Assembly: GCA_938075565.1 (NCBI GenBank)
Contig: CALJGU010000019.1
Coordinates: 1 to 63,368, forward strand
DNA from: an uncultured Opitutales bacterium
Lineage (GTDB): Bacteria > Verrucomicrobiota > Verrucomicrobiia > Opitutales > UBA2995
DNA: 63,368 bases
Reading direction: 5' to 3'
The notes under the pieces are model-generated. The model was not told the DNA's origin. It ran no database searches and saw only the letters and a list, made by a program, of their open reading frames with translations. A program made the position numbers and the translations under genes. Shown here one piece after another: positions 54,668 through 63,368 of the stretch (position 1 is the first letter of the stretch; every line of letters begins with the position of its first letter).

Positions 54668-56500
54668 TCAAAACTGGCTCGACAGGCGCTTGGCGATTCG
54701 ACGAGTGAACTCGTAGGGGTTGTCTATCGCTTTGGTTACAGCAGCCTGAGCAGCAGGCGTCCTTATCCCTGACCATTCTAAAGCCCGGATGGCGTACATC
54801 CCCGCTAACCAGTTGTCGTCTATGATGGTCTCGAGAATTATAGCTTCACCCTTTTCAGGCTGACCCGTTCGGGCCAAAGCCAAAGCCGACGCAACGCGGA
54901 CAGCCGGATCGGAGTCCTTGGTCGCCTGGATCAACGCTTTGCTGGACCCGGCATTTTTTCGAATGCCCAGCCAGGTAGCGGCCCAGTAGCGAACGGCTGG
55001 GTTTTCATCATTCAAACTCTTGCGCAAAGCGGCGATGTCGTTGTTTTCTCCCGCGTCGATAATGGCAATCAAATCGCGGACCATCGTCTTATTCTCTGAC
55101 TGCCTCAGAACCTTATACTTGCTTCCATAGCGTTTACCCAGGTCTTCAAGAATCGGCTCAGGTATAAGACCAAGGTCCCGGCTTCTTTCCATCTGCGCAT
55201 AAAGGCGCTCGCGATGAGATTTGAGAACTTTTTGGTATTTGGGATCCGCTGCCAAATTGACCGTTTCGTTGGGGTCCTTCTTCAGGTCGTAAAGTTCTTC
55301 CTTCGGACGGATCGGATTGAAGATCCGAGCCTGGAGCTCATTCAGCTTACCCGCATCATTCAACGCACGAATGGTCTTCGAGATGGTCTTCCCGTCCTTG
55401 TATTGGTTTGGCTGGGAATGGGGAAGGTAAGAAAGAAAATTCCGGATGTACTTAAAACGCGGAGTACTAACGCTTCGCAAGATTTCGACCGTTTCGTCGC
55501 AACGGTCTCGAGACGAGAACATGACCTTACGAGGCTTGTACTCCTGAGCCATGATATTTCTTCCCTGCATGTATTTCGGAATTTCTATACCTGCGAGACC
55601 AAGACTGGCTGCGCTAACATCGATCTGGCTAACGAAATCATCTCGCCTGGTTCCCGCAGAACTTCCTTTGGGAAGACGAACGATCAATGGAACGCGAATA
55701 CCCTCGTCGTAAAGAAATTGCTTCCCGCGCAAATGGCTCACCCCGTGATCGGTTATGAAGAAAATAGCGGTATTGTCTAATAGCCCCGATTCCTCAAGTT
55801 GCTGCATCGCTTCACCCAGTTCCCGATCCACCTTGAGCCAGGAATTCAAATACTCAGCCCAGTCTTCCTTCAATTGTGGATGATTCGGATAATACGGCGG
55901 AAGCCTCATTTTACCAGGATCCACGCTGCCGCTATCGTCGCCCCGGTTCTTTCCGCCCTTCAATTGGAATTGCGCGAAGAAAGGTTTATCCTCCGGACAA
56001 TCCAACCAATGAGCGCTGTCGTATTCGAAACGATGCCATAGGAAATTATAATCCGTCTTGCCCGAGTTTCCTTTTGAGCTGACCCCCGAATTCAATGCGG
56101 TATGATAGCCCGCTTCCTTGAAAAGCTCCGGAAGCATCTTGATCGGCAAGCGATAGCTATCGTGATACGACGGACTCCCCTCGCCTTTTCCCGAATCCAT
56201 TTGGCTCCGATGGTTATGAACCCCCAGACTCGATTGATACATGCCGGTTATCATCGCAGAGCGGCTCGCCGAGCAAACGGGTGCAGTTACGAATGCAGAA
56301 TCAAAGGTAACCCCTTGAGCCGCCAGCGCGTCGATATTCGGCGTATCGATGGCTGTCTCGCCATAAGGACCTATATGACAGGACGCATCTTCGATAACGA
56401 TCCAAAGAATGTTGGGACGAGGGTCCGTCGCCGACTGAAGATTGGCTACAGTCGCGAACAAAGCGAACGCAGAGAAAATAATTTTAAAGAGATGGGTCAT
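54668..56500 (-). CDS. Sulfatase with C-terminal HEAT repeats, exported
   Basis: 610 residues, signal peptide to about 24. Motif CSASR with Cys76 for formylglycine; metal site VIEDASCHIG; FFITDHGVSHLRGK. The last about 130 residues (NPAVRYWAATWLGIRKNAGS, DPAVRVASALALARTGQP) are HEAT-type repeats that may bind substrate or a partner. It sits between the GH51-like gene and DUF1961, all in one direction with 33-54 base gaps, so a DUF1961-sulfatase-GH51-like operon is likely. Confidence 0.9.
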   Translation of the reverse strand: MTHLFKIIFSAFALFATVANLQSATDPRPNILWIVIEDASCHIGPYGETAIDTPNIDALAAQGVTFDSAFVTAPVCSASRSAMITGMYQSSLGVHNHRSQMDSGKGEGSPSYHDSYRLPIKMLPELFKEAGYHTALNSGVSSKGNSGKTDYNFLWHRFEYDSAHWLDCPEDKPFFAQFQLKGGKNRGDDSGSVDPGKMRLPPYYPNHPQLKEDWAEYLNSWLKVDRELGEAMQQLEESGLLDNTAIFFITDHGVSHLRGKQFLYDEGIRVPLIVRLPKGSSAGTRRDDFVSQIDVSAASLGLAGIEIPKYMQGRNIMAQEYKPRKVMFSSRDRCDETVEILRSVSTPRFKYIRNFLSYLPHSQPNQYKDGKTISKTIRALNDAGKLNELQARIFNPIRPKEELYDLKKDPNETVNLAADPKYQKVLKSHRERLYAQMERSRDLGLIPEPILEDLGKRYGSKYKVLRQSENKTMVRDLIAIIDAGENNDIAALRKSLNDENPAVRYWAATWLGIRKNAGSSKALIQATKDSDPAVRVASALALARTGQPEKGEAIILETIIDDNWLAGMYAIRALEWSGIRTPAAQAAVTKAIDNPYEFTRRIAKRLSSQF

Positions 56501-56533
56501 AAATGGTTATCGGAAGCTCGGGGTAAATGGCTC

Positions 56534-57298
56534 TTAGTTCTGCATCGCCCAGACTTTGAAGTTACGGTAGCGAAAGCGGGTCCACTGCATTTGGCGCAGG
56601 GCAATTTTTCCGGAGCCAAGGGTTGCGCCATTCACTTCACCTTGGTCGACCCAGTCAATAATGAGGCGTTCGTCAATGAAGAGACGGATGTGGGAGCCTT
56701 CTTTAATCAGCGTGACTTTATGTACTCGTTCGCTGGATACGTCGATTCCCGGAGGACCTTCGTAGACGATATGTTTGCCTGGGTTTTTTCGAAGTCGAGC
56801 GACGGGGCGAGCGGGCAGCTTTGGATTATGCGCATAATAGGAGATGTGGTAATTCCGTAAGGCTTCGTTGTTGTACTGGCTGAACGTTCCGTCTCGCTTG
56901 GGTAGTGACGGATCCATTACGTCCTCACCCTTCAAACCGGTCGCCGCGAAAAACACGATGCACAGTCCCGCCTCCAAATGTTGGTTTTGCATATCCCATT
57001 GAGCGACGAAGCTGTCGGGTAATGTTTCGGGGCACCAAAAAACGTGGTGCGATTCTTCGGACGGGGACTCCATGGTCATCCACCCGTCGGCGAAGGAGAC
57101 CTTACCGGGACCTTCCATGACCCAATCCTTGATACTCAGCTCGGTCGCCATGGAGGATTTGTAGAGAAGTTCGCCCGTCCTAACCTCGGAATCAGAGGGC
57201 GATTGCGCAAGGACCTGCGAACTGAGAGCGATCGCGATCCATGAAATGAGTGTGATTCTGTAAGCGTAGACGTTTATGTTAGGAAATAGATTAAACAT
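56534..57298 (-). CDS. DUF1961 family protein, exported
   Basis: 254 residues. N-terminal signal segment ending near LAQSP (residue 32). A concanavalin-like jelly roll with the family blocks VFWCPETLPDSFVAQWDMQN, SQYNNEALRNYHISYYAHNP and the closing FRYRNFKVWAM. It is met in marine polysaccharide gene sets; function unproven, likely glycan binding or cleavage. First gene of the operon with the HEAT sulfatase. Confidence 0.8.
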   Translation of the reverse strand: MFNLFPNINVYAYRITLISWIAIALSSQVLAQSPSDSEVRTGELLYKSSMATELSIKDWVMEGPGKVSFADGWMTMESPSEESHHVFWCPETLPDSFVAQWDMQNQHLEAGLCIVFFAATGLKGEDVMDPSLPKRDGTFSQYNNEALRNYHISYYAHNPKLPARPVARLRKNPGKHIVYEGPPGIDVSSERVHKVTLIKEGSHIRLFIDERLIIDWVDQGEVNGATLGSGKIALRQMQWTRFRYRNFKVWAMQN

Positions 57299-57560
57299 TT
57301 TTCGATTCCTGATCAGATCTAAGCGATACGATCATGAGCATGTAAGTAGTTCAAGGGATTTGAGCTCCCCTCGCATTTGATGAGTCTGGACCCTTTCGCA
57401 AATTTCATTAACTCCGATGCACCAAAGAATGGTTTGCCGATAAAATAATGACTATAGGGAAAACCAGAGAAAGCTATGGGTTGACCAACCGCAAAATGAC
57501 TGGTTAAAAAACTACTATGTTAGCCTTCATGAAATCTTACGAAATCACACCTATGCCTTG

Positions 57561-57905
57561 ATGCGAATCACGGTTGGGTTTCTATTCCTATGGCACGGTA
57601 CCAGCAAATTTTTTAGTTACCCCAGAGTATCGCCGGCCGAAGGATTCGTAATAGTAACGGGAGGTACGATTGAACTGATCGGCGGTTTATTGATCATGAT
57701 CGGTCTGTTTACATCGCCGGCAGCCTTTATTGCCTGCGGTCATATGGCGGTGGCGTACTGTATCTCACACGGCACAAATCACTTTCTCCCGATCATTAAT
57801 GGGGGTGAGTTAGCCATGCTTTACTGCTTCGTATTTCTCTACCTCTCATCAAAAGGCGACGGAATCTGGAGCGTCGGAGGGCGAAGAAACGGCGGCAGGT
57901 CTTAA
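57561..57905 (+). CDS. DoxX family membrane protein
   Basis: 114 residues from ATG 57561 with four membrane helices: RITVGFLFLWHGTSKFF, GTIELIGGLLIMIGLF, AAFIACGHMAVAYCISHG, GGELAMLYCFVFLYL. This is the DoxX core (quinol-oxidase-associated or thiol-related small membrane protein). The open frame runs another 40 codons upstream without a start codon, so part of the N-terminus may be missing or use an unusual start. No nearby partner. Confidence 0.75.
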   Translation: MRITVGFLFLWHGTSKFFSYPRVSPAEGFVIVTGGTIELIGGLLIMIGLFTSPAAFIACGHMAVAYCISHGTNHFLPIINGGELAMLYCFVFLYLSSKGDGIWSVGGRRNGGRS

Positions 57906-58046
57906 CAATTTCAACGAAGAAAAAAGCGACTCCAATCACTCACTGCTCAATCGTTAGAATCGCGCGGTCAATCATCCTCAGGAAACGAGTCAGTGTTCCG
58001 TCGGGGTAGATTAAAAACAGAAGGCCATTCTTTAGCTCTTAACGAG

Positions 58047-59309
58047 TCAGTCGATTATTGCCTGCCGAATGGCTTTTGCGAAATCTCTTCTCATTGATCC
58101 ACGCGGTTGCTGCAGCATGATTACTGCGACCAGCTCGTTTTCGGGATCTGTCCAGGACATAGTGCCGGCCGCACCACCCCATCCGAAGGCTCCCTTCCCA
58201 CGGTCATCCCCTACGATATCCGGTTCCAGCGTGACGGAGACAGTGTATCCAAAGCCCATTCCCTTTTGCCCTTTCTTACTACCGGATGCATAGAGGTCGT
58301 CCACTTGATTGCTGCTCATCATTTTCACACTCGCCGGACTGAGTAGACGACGACCAAATAGTTGTCCGCCGTTGAGCAGCATTTGTTCGAAATGGAGATA
58401 ATCTTCAGCTGCGCTTAAAATGCCCCACCCTTCATTCTTCTTTGAGAAGTCGAAACCTTTAATCACGACACGTTTTGATTCCTTGTCCCTTGGCACCCGG
58501 TAATACGAGTTTTTCATCTCAAGAGGATCAAAGATTCGTTTCTGAACGAATTCTTCAAATGGGGTTTCAGAGACGATTTCAATGATTCGTGCCATCACGT
58601 GGAGCCCTGCTCCGGCGCTATAGCTCCACTGCCTGCCCGGTTGAAAATCCAATGGCGTCTTCGCAAGCCTGGGGGTATACGTGGCACGTGTATCGTCAGC
58701 CTTGCGTCGTGCCACCGGACCGACTCTCGCTCCCAACCCGCCACTCATGAGACCGGATGTATGAGTGAGCAGATGGTGAACGGTCATCGGCGTATCAACC
58801 GGCACAACACGGTGTGCTGGGATATCTCCTTTACCTTTGCCCTTGGTCTTGATTACCAGCTTGCTGGCTTTTCGGCCCGCTGGTTGGGTCAGAACCGCAA
58901 CGCTCATGTCGGCGAATTCAGGGATGTATTTCGAAACAGGGTCACTGGGGCTTATCAGTCCTTCTTCGATCAGCATCATCGCGGCTACACCAACCACGGG
59001 TTTCGCCGAGGAGGCCATTATGAAAATCGCGTCTGGTTCCATGGCGCGCCCCTTTTGGACATCCATTTCTCCATGCGTTGAAAAGTGAACCACCTTACCG
59101 CGTCGGGCCACGGCTGTGATCGCACCCTGGATAGTCCCGGCGTCGATGTGTCCCTGCATTATTTCGTCGATGCGTTTCAACCCCTCGGTTGACATACCGA
59201 CTGACTCAGCTTTGGCCTGCGGCATTTCCGTCGGCGTGTGCATGGATTGGGCTGACACTTGAGAGATGACCAAGCCGCAAACCAATACAAGCGTGAGCAG
59301 GGCATCCAT
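58047..59309 (-). CDS. Serine hydrolase, class C beta-lactamase-like, exported
   Basis: 420 residues from ATG 59309, which gives a signal peptide (MDALLTLVLVCGLVISQVSA). The open frame goes back to 59435, adding another hydrophobic segment; an AGGAG-like sequence sits about 12 bases before 59309. Seen: SxxK Ser100-Lys103 (SSAK), YSA as the second catalytic motif, and FGWGGAAG near the C-terminus as the third. It could be a D-aminopeptidase, esterase or amide hydrolase; antibiotic resistance is not implied. Monocistronic. Confidence 0.88.
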   Translation of the reverse strand: MDALLTLVLVCGLVISQVSAQSMHTPTEMPQAKAESVGMSTEGLKRIDEIMQGHIDAGTIQGAITAVARRGKVVHFSTHGEMDVQKGRAMEPDAIFIMASSAKPVVGVAAMMLIEEGLISPSDPVSKYIPEFADMSVAVLTQPAGRKASKLVIKTKGKGKGDIPAHRVVPVDTPMTVHHLLTHTSGLMSGGLGARVGPVARRKADDTRATYTPRLAKTPLDFQPGRQWSYSAGAGLHVMARIIEIVSETPFEEFVQKRIFDPLEMKNSYYRVPRDKESKRVVIKGFDFSKKNEGWGILSAAEDYLHFEQMLLNGGQLFGRRLLSPASVKMMSSNQVDDLYASGSKKGQKGMGFGYTVSVTLEPDIVGDDRGKGAFGWGGAAGTMSWTDPENELVAVIMLQQPRGSMRRDFAKAIRQAIID

Positions 59310-59658
59310 TCGATAGGAGGCTCTCCTTACTGACAGGAATGGGAGAAGTCGCATAAGGCTCGGCAACACAATGCTCGGAGCCGCTCCAAACATTCCCACC
59401 ACCAGGAACAACCAACCACTGAAGTATTTACGCATGGATGTGAGAGAACCGGACTACGCATCTCTAGTCAATGGTATCGCATGCATGGTATGTGAGCTTT
59501 GCTTAATGCTCGCGGCGCTAGATTGACCGTATCCTCTGTTAACTAACCGTTTTGAATAGACCTTACAGAGCACATGACTCATAGTATTCTTCTAAGACTC
59601 AGGTCGTATTTATAATCTGAATTCTCAATCCACAAACCTACATCGCACTTAACATACT
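59310..59658. other. Intergenic region with possible -10 box
   Basis: Between the serine hydrolase and a small lipoprotein gene (its left part may code for the longer hydrolase start). TATAAT at 59611-59616 is a plausible -10 for the lipoprotein gene, but no good -35 lies 16-18 bases before it. Confidence 0.4.
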
Positions 59659-60030
59659 ATGATCAAAAACCTACTCATGCTTTTTGTCGTAACCATTCTG
59701 CTTTCTGGCTGTGCAACTCTAAACGAAAAACCGGATCCTTTTGTTGGACAATGGAAATTTCAGTTTTCAAACCTTCGCCAAGGTGATCCAAACGCTATTC
59801 TCGCTATTAGCAAAGAAGCAGGCGTTTACTCAGGCACCATCACCAACTCAAACGGTGAATACGGGTTGACTGATTTGCTAATTGAAGCCGGCAATTCCTT
59901 GACCGCTAATTTTCAATACCAAGGCTATAGTGTAGCATTCAATGCCCAGTTTGATGGGAATACCATAAGCGGACAATCCAATGTAAACAATAGGACCTTT
60001 AGTTTCGCCGGGGAGAGAATGGAACAATAA
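59659..60030 (+). CDS. Small lipoprotein with one lipocalin-like repeat
   Basis: 123 residues. Lipobox LSGC (Cys18) after a short helix, then one beta-rich domain with opening GQWKFQFSN and closing GNTISGQSNVNNRTFSFAG. It follows the same pattern as both repeats of the secreted protein at 42078. No named family recognised. Possibly binds a small ligand at the outer membrane. Its neighbour on the same strand is ytoQ. Confidence 0.7.
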   Translation: MIKNLLMLFVVTILLSGCATLNEKPDPFVGQWKFQFSNLRQGDPNAILAISKEAGVYSGTITNSNGEYGLTDLLIEAGNSLTANFQYQGYSVAFNAQFDGNTISGQSNVNNRTFSFAGERMEQ

Positions 60031-60104
60031 CCGTATTCAAGTAGAAAATACAGTGATCCGAAACCCATAAATAATCCCTTTCGCCTGCACGATAAAAAAC
60101 TAAC

Positions 60105-60548
60105 ATGAATTGGAGCATATACTTATCCGGCGAGATACATACTGACTGGAGGCAACAAATAGAAGATAGCTGCAGGTCAAGCAATCTACCCGTCACGTTC
60201 TCATTACCCGTAACAGATCATGACGCCAGCGACGAAGCAGGTGATGTACTCGGAGCCGAGGAGAGTCGTTTTTGGCGAGATCACAAATCGGCGAAAGTGA
60301 ATACCATACGAACTAAAACACTAATCAATAATTGTGATCTAGCGATCGTTCGTTTTGGAGATAAATATAAACAGTGGAATGCCGCATTTGATGCAGGCTT
60401 TTGCGCCGCCTTAGGAAAGCCCTACATAACTCTCCATGATGAAGCTATCATACATCCACTGAAAGAAGTAGACGCCTCAGCCTTGGCATGGGCAACAACA
60501 CCCGAGCAAGTGGTTGAAATATTAAAATACGTTATCACCAAAGAATAG
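60105..60548 (+). CDS. YtoQ family protein
   Basis: 147 residues, cytoplasmic. MNWSIYLSGEIHTDWRQQIE, SLPVTDHDASDEAGDVLGAE, FWRDHKSAKVNTIRTKTLI, KQWNAAFDAGFCAALGKPYI and LAWATTPEQVVEIL match the YtoQ family (known in Bacillus and others). The fold resembles nucleoside 2-deoxyribosyltransferases, but the function is not established. The start ATG 60105 matches the family. Confidence 0.88.
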   Translation: MNWSIYLSGEIHTDWRQQIEDSCRSSNLPVTFSLPVTDHDASDEAGDVLGAEESRFWRDHKSAKVNTIRTKTLINNCDLAIVRFGDKYKQWNAAFDAGFCAALGKPYITLHDEAIIHPLKEVDASALAWATTPEQVVEILKYVITKE

Positions 60549-60644
60549 CTATTGGGACCCGGCAGCTTGAAACGGTTCCATCCGAAGGCCGTTGCTTTTA
60601 AGGAGCCCCATCGGCACGGTAGCTAATTTACTACTTTGGATACC

Positions 60645-62138
60645 ATGAGACATCCCCCATATTTACTATCGGCTTTCCTATTAGCGCTTTGTTCGTCGCT
60701 CTTTGCATCCACTCCAGCGGATCGACCCAACATCCTTTATATCTTCACGGACGACCAAAGCATCCGGACCATCAGCAACTACACCGAAGCTCAACCCTGG
60801 ATTAACACCCCCCATATCGATGCCTTAGCTGAGAAAGGGCTACGATTCCGATACAGTTACACGGGCGCGAAGTGTGTCCCCTCACGAGGCAATGCCCTCA
60901 CGGGTATGCTCCAGTTCAACTACCACAAAGGAACTCCCTACTGGGCCACTCACTTCCGGTCACAAGGTTACTACACTGGCATGATCGGCAAATGGCACTG
61001 GAATGTCCCTCGCTACAAGGAAGCCTGGGATTGGTCTGCCGTATGGGAGCACCACCTGCCAGGAAACGCTAAGAATTACTATTGGGATCAATCCCTTCGC
61101 ATCAATGGGGAGAAGTCAGACCAATTGGAACAGTACAGTACGGACGCCTATACTGACCGGACGATCGCATTTTTGGAGGAACGCGCGGCCGAACCAGACC
61201 AGCCCTGGTATTTCTGGCTATGCTATGGAGCCGTTCATGGTCCCTACACCCCTGCTGATCGGCATATCGGTAAACTGGAAGAGGCTCCTGAAATGATTTA
61301 CCCGAAAGATATTTTTCCACCCCGTCCCGACAAGCCGGCACACATGGTAAACCTTGAGACTAATCCCCCTCACCCGGAAACAGGTATCCCCATGAAGAGC
61401 AACAGCACGCTCGATGAGGTAGTGAAAATGTATCATGAAGCGGTCATGGCTATCGATGAAGGCGTAGGGCGTATCATGAATGCCCTGGAAGCAAACGGAC
61501 AACTGGAGAACACCGTAGTCGTCTTCACTTCGGACCAGGGCTACGCCTGGGGACAGCATGGCTTTAACCTGAAAATTGCACCCTACGACGCCAACCTCCT
61601 TGCTCCATTAATCATTCACTGGCCGGGCAAAGTCCCCTTCAACACTCGCAGCACTGTTCCGGTAAATGGCGTAGATCTCATCCGCACTTTTCACAGCCTC
61701 GCCAGTATCGAACCAGCGGTGAAACTGGATGGCCGCGATTTAACGGACCTCTTCCTCCACCCGGAAACCCGAAGCTGGGACGACCGCCCCATGCTGCAAA
61801 CCTACACCGGAAGCATTTACGGTCAGGAGCAGATGAACGAGGAACTTAAAAAAGCGCACGAAACAGGCGACTGGGAAAAGTTCAACACCCACAAAACCGG
61901 AATCAAAGCCTGGCTCATGGTCCGTCAGGGAAAGTATAAGTATATCCGATACATCTACAAAGATTACCTGGATGAGCTATACGACATCGAAGCCGACCCG
62001 GAAGAATTAAGCAACTTAGCCGTGCGACCAGAATACCATAAAACCAAACTGGAGATGCGCGCGCTACTGACCAAGGAGTTGAAGAAGAAGGGCACTCAGT
62101 TTATTCCCCTACTTCCTGAACCGACCCAGCGGTATTAA
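60645..62138 (+). CDS. Sulfatase (formylglycine type), exported
   Basis: 497 residues from ATG 60645 (a TTG three codons earlier is less likely). Signal peptide to about 22. Motif CVPSR with Cys77 for formylglycine; ILYIFTDDQS metal site; GMIGKWHWN; FTSDQGYAWGQHGFN. The C-terminal WLMVRQGKYKYIRYIYKDYL is typical of sulfatases acting on sugar sulfates. It stands between ytoQ and the DUF5009 gene. Confidence 0.92.
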   Translation: MRHPPYLLSAFLLALCSSLFASTPADRPNILYIFTDDQSIRTISNYTEAQPWINTPHIDALAEKGLRFRYSYTGAKCVPSRGNALTGMLQFNYHKGTPYWATHFRSQGYYTGMIGKWHWNVPRYKEAWDWSAVWEHHLPGNAKNYYWDQSLRINGEKSDQLEQYSTDAYTDRTIAFLEERAAEPDQPWYFWLCYGAVHGPYTPADRHIGKLEEAPEMIYPKDIFPPRPDKPAHMVNLETNPPHPETGIPMKSNSTLDEVVKMYHEAVMAIDEGVGRIMNALEANGQLENTVVVFTSDQGYAWGQHGFNLKIAPYDANLLAPLIIHWPGKVPFNTRSTVPVNGVDLIRTFHSLASIEPAVKLDGRDLTDLFLHPETRSWDDRPMLQTYTGSIYGQEQMNEELKKAHETGDWEKFNTHKTGIKAWLMVRQGKYKYIRYIYKDYLDELYDIEADPEELSNLAVRPEYHKTKLEMRALLTKELKKKGTQFIPLLPEPTQRY

Positions 62139-62165
62139 TTCGAACCGAGACTTAGATAAGTGATA

Positions 62166-62183
62166 AGTAACCACTCGGTTACT
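62166..62183 (+). terminator. Short hairpin after the sulfatase gene
   Basis: AGTAACC and GGTTACT form a perfect seven-pair stem with an ACTC loop, 27 bases past the stop. There is only a weak T-rich tail (ATTTACATT), so it may be a weak terminator. Confidence 0.4.
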
Positions 62184-62304
62184 ATTTACATTACACCGAT
62201 TTCGATCCTATCCCTTCTTCTGCTTGAGGTATTGGCGACAGGAATCAGATCCATCTTGAAATGAACGCGGTAGCCTTAGACACTCTATAGTTTTTTTGCT
62301 CCAC

Positions 62305-63368
62305 GTGACTACTTCTCAATCCAACCTCCCTTCGCAGCGATTGGCTTCGATCGACGCGCTTCGCGGCTTCGACATGCTTATGATCTCCGGTGCAGGAGGC
62401 TTCTTTGTTTTGCTCGGCGGCAAAACGGGATTGCCATGGGTTGATGTTATCGCCGCGCAGTTTGAGCATCCCGCCTGGAACGGCTTCACTTTCTACGATT
62501 TCATTTTCCCTCTGTTTCTATTCATATCCGGCGTGTCGCTGGCCTTTTCACTGAAAAGTGCACAGGCAAAAGGCGTTGAAAATGGCGTCTTGTACCGCAA
62601 GGCCCTAAAGCGAATGCTCATTCTGATGGGACTTGGTATTCTGTATAAGAATGCCCCGGTGTCCTTCTTTGAGCCTTCCCAGATCCGGTTCGTGAGTGTG
62701 CTGGGACGCATCGGCTTCGCGGGATTTATTTCGACCGTGATTTACCTGAACTTCAGCGCTCGCGGACGCATAGGTTGGATCGCCGGTATCCTGCTCCTCT
62801 ACTATGCAGCACTTCATCTCGTTCCGGTGCCGGGCTACGGCGCAGGAGATTTATCTTTTGAAGGCAATCTTGTGGGGTGGTTTGACCGGAGCTTTTTGCC
62901 GGGACGACTCCTTCAGGAAACTTACGATGAGCTGGGCCTGCTTACCCAATTTCCGGCACTCTGTCTGAGCCTGCTGGGGATAATTGGTGGAGAAATTCTA
63001 CGCGATGAAAAAAGCAGCCTGCACAAATTAAAACGACTTGGCGTTCTTGGTACAGGAGGTATCGCCATCGGCCTGTTATGGAGTTTGCATTTCCCGATCA
63101 ATAAGCACCTTTGGACCAGTTCGTTCATTCTTGTGACCGGCGGAATGGCATTTCTGTTTCTAGGCTTTTTTTACCTCGTGATCGATACCTGGGGCTTTCG
63201 TAAATGGGCCTTCTTTTTCCAGGTCATCGGCCTAAATTCACTGGCTATTTATCTGGGCTATCGCTTCATTGATTTCGGTCATACATCCCGCAGGCTCTTT
63301 GAAGGCATTTACCGCCATGCCCCCGAACCCTGGCACGACGCGTGGCAGACCTTTGGAGCTCTTGCCCT
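62305..63368 (+). CDS. DUF5009/heparan-glucosaminide N-acetyltransferase-like membrane protein, partial
   Basis: At least 354 residues; runs off the right edge. A GTG at 62305 is the best start ([20 protein letters not shown] follows). SIDALRGFDMLMIS at the first helix, FYDFIFPLFLFISGVSLAFS and multiple further helices match the HGSNAT-like acyltransferase group (DUF5009), which moves an acetyl group from acetyl-CoA across the membrane onto amino sugars. In this position it could acylate or deacylate glycan ends, linking with the sulfatases; this is inference. Confidence 0.85.
   Translation, partial: MTTSQSNLPSQRLASIDALRGFDMLMISGAGGFFVLLGGKTGLPWVDVIAAQFEHPAWNGFTFYDFIFPLFLFISGVSLAFSLKSAQAKGVENGVLYRKALKRMLILMGLGILYKNAPVSFFEPSQIRFVSVLGRIGFAGFISTVIYLNFSARGRIGWIAGILLLYYAALHLVPVPGYGAGDLSFEGNLVGWFDRSFLPGRLLQETYDELGLLTQFPALCLSLLGIIGGEILRDEKSSLHKLKRLGVLGTGGIAIGLLWSLHFPINKHLWTSSFILVTGGMAFLFLGFFYLVIDTWGFRKWAFFFQVIGLNSLAIYLGYRFIDFGHTSRRLFEGIYRHAPEPWHDAWQTFGALA

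Noticed and set aside
58047-59309. Reading the serine hydrolase as an antibiotic-resistance beta-lactamase
   Set aside because: It has the SxxK fold motif but the wider family is mainly esterases and peptidases, and nothing around it suggests resistance.
1-63368. CRISPR arrays, tRNA or rRNA genes, insertion sequences, prophage
   Set aside because: I saw no regularly spaced repeats, no cloverleaf candidates, no rRNA-like stretches and no transposase, integrase or phage proteins on either strand.

Overview
The window looks like a chromosomal segment of a Verrucomicrobiota bacterium, probably a marine-type Opitutia member. The lineage is inferred from gene families concentrated in the PVC superphylum: a large PVC-type heme-binding CxxCH protein, a paired PSD1-cytochrome (DUF1549/DUF1553) and DUF1501 unit, a Minf_1886-family protein, a 3-keto-disaccharide hydrolase (DUF1080), DUF1961, and four formylglycine-type sulfatases. 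I see no phage, insertion sequence, CRISPR array, rRNA or tRNA.

Left part (1-23.9 kb) is mostly housekeeping. It holds a partial, motif-diverged thymidine phosphorylase, argS, an M24 peptidase and a DUF192 lipoprotein. A minus-strand run follows the order rpmI-rplT-pheS-pheT-gatC-gatA-gatB-Minf_1886-M16 peptidase, with a good candidate promoter and a leader hairpin upstream of rpmI. After a gene-poor stretch with palindromes and a truncated anti-sigma-like ORF come an unusual cytochrome b/ferredoxin protein that lacks one expected heme histidine, a cytochrome P450, fusA with a clear terminator, an M3 oligopeptidase, and a Tat-exported sugar isomerase-like protein.

Middle part (24-36 kb) is PVC-type exported redox and catabolic genes. 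A 1116-residue propeller/HEAT/cytochrome protein converges on a DUF2231-cytochrome-LRR fusion. A GT-A-like protein overlaps and is probably translationally coupled to an enolase-superfamily enzyme. The DUF1501/PSD1 pair follows.

Right part (36-63.4 kb) looks like a loose locus for sulfated or acylated glycans. It has an AraC regulator, an SGNH-like hydrolase, DUF1080, a sialidase-sulfatase pair, three more sulfatases (one with HEAT repeats), a GH51-like glycosidase, two alpha/beta hydrolases, DUF1961, a serine hydrolase, and the start of a DUF5009/HGSNAT-like membrane acyltransferase. Embedded in it are a sodium-pump decarboxylase operon (oadG-oadB-oadA, with a divergent alpha subunit), truC, ytoQ, DoxX, and two small secreted proteins that share a lipocalin-like repeat.

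This part also carries broken genes: a truncated FG-GAP protein facing the tail of a PVC cytochrome with an in-frame stop, and a PQQ-propeller gene reduced to its signal peptide and its last blades. They suggest ongoing loss and turnover of exported catabolic genes. All family calls come from reading motifs in translations; no database search was run.
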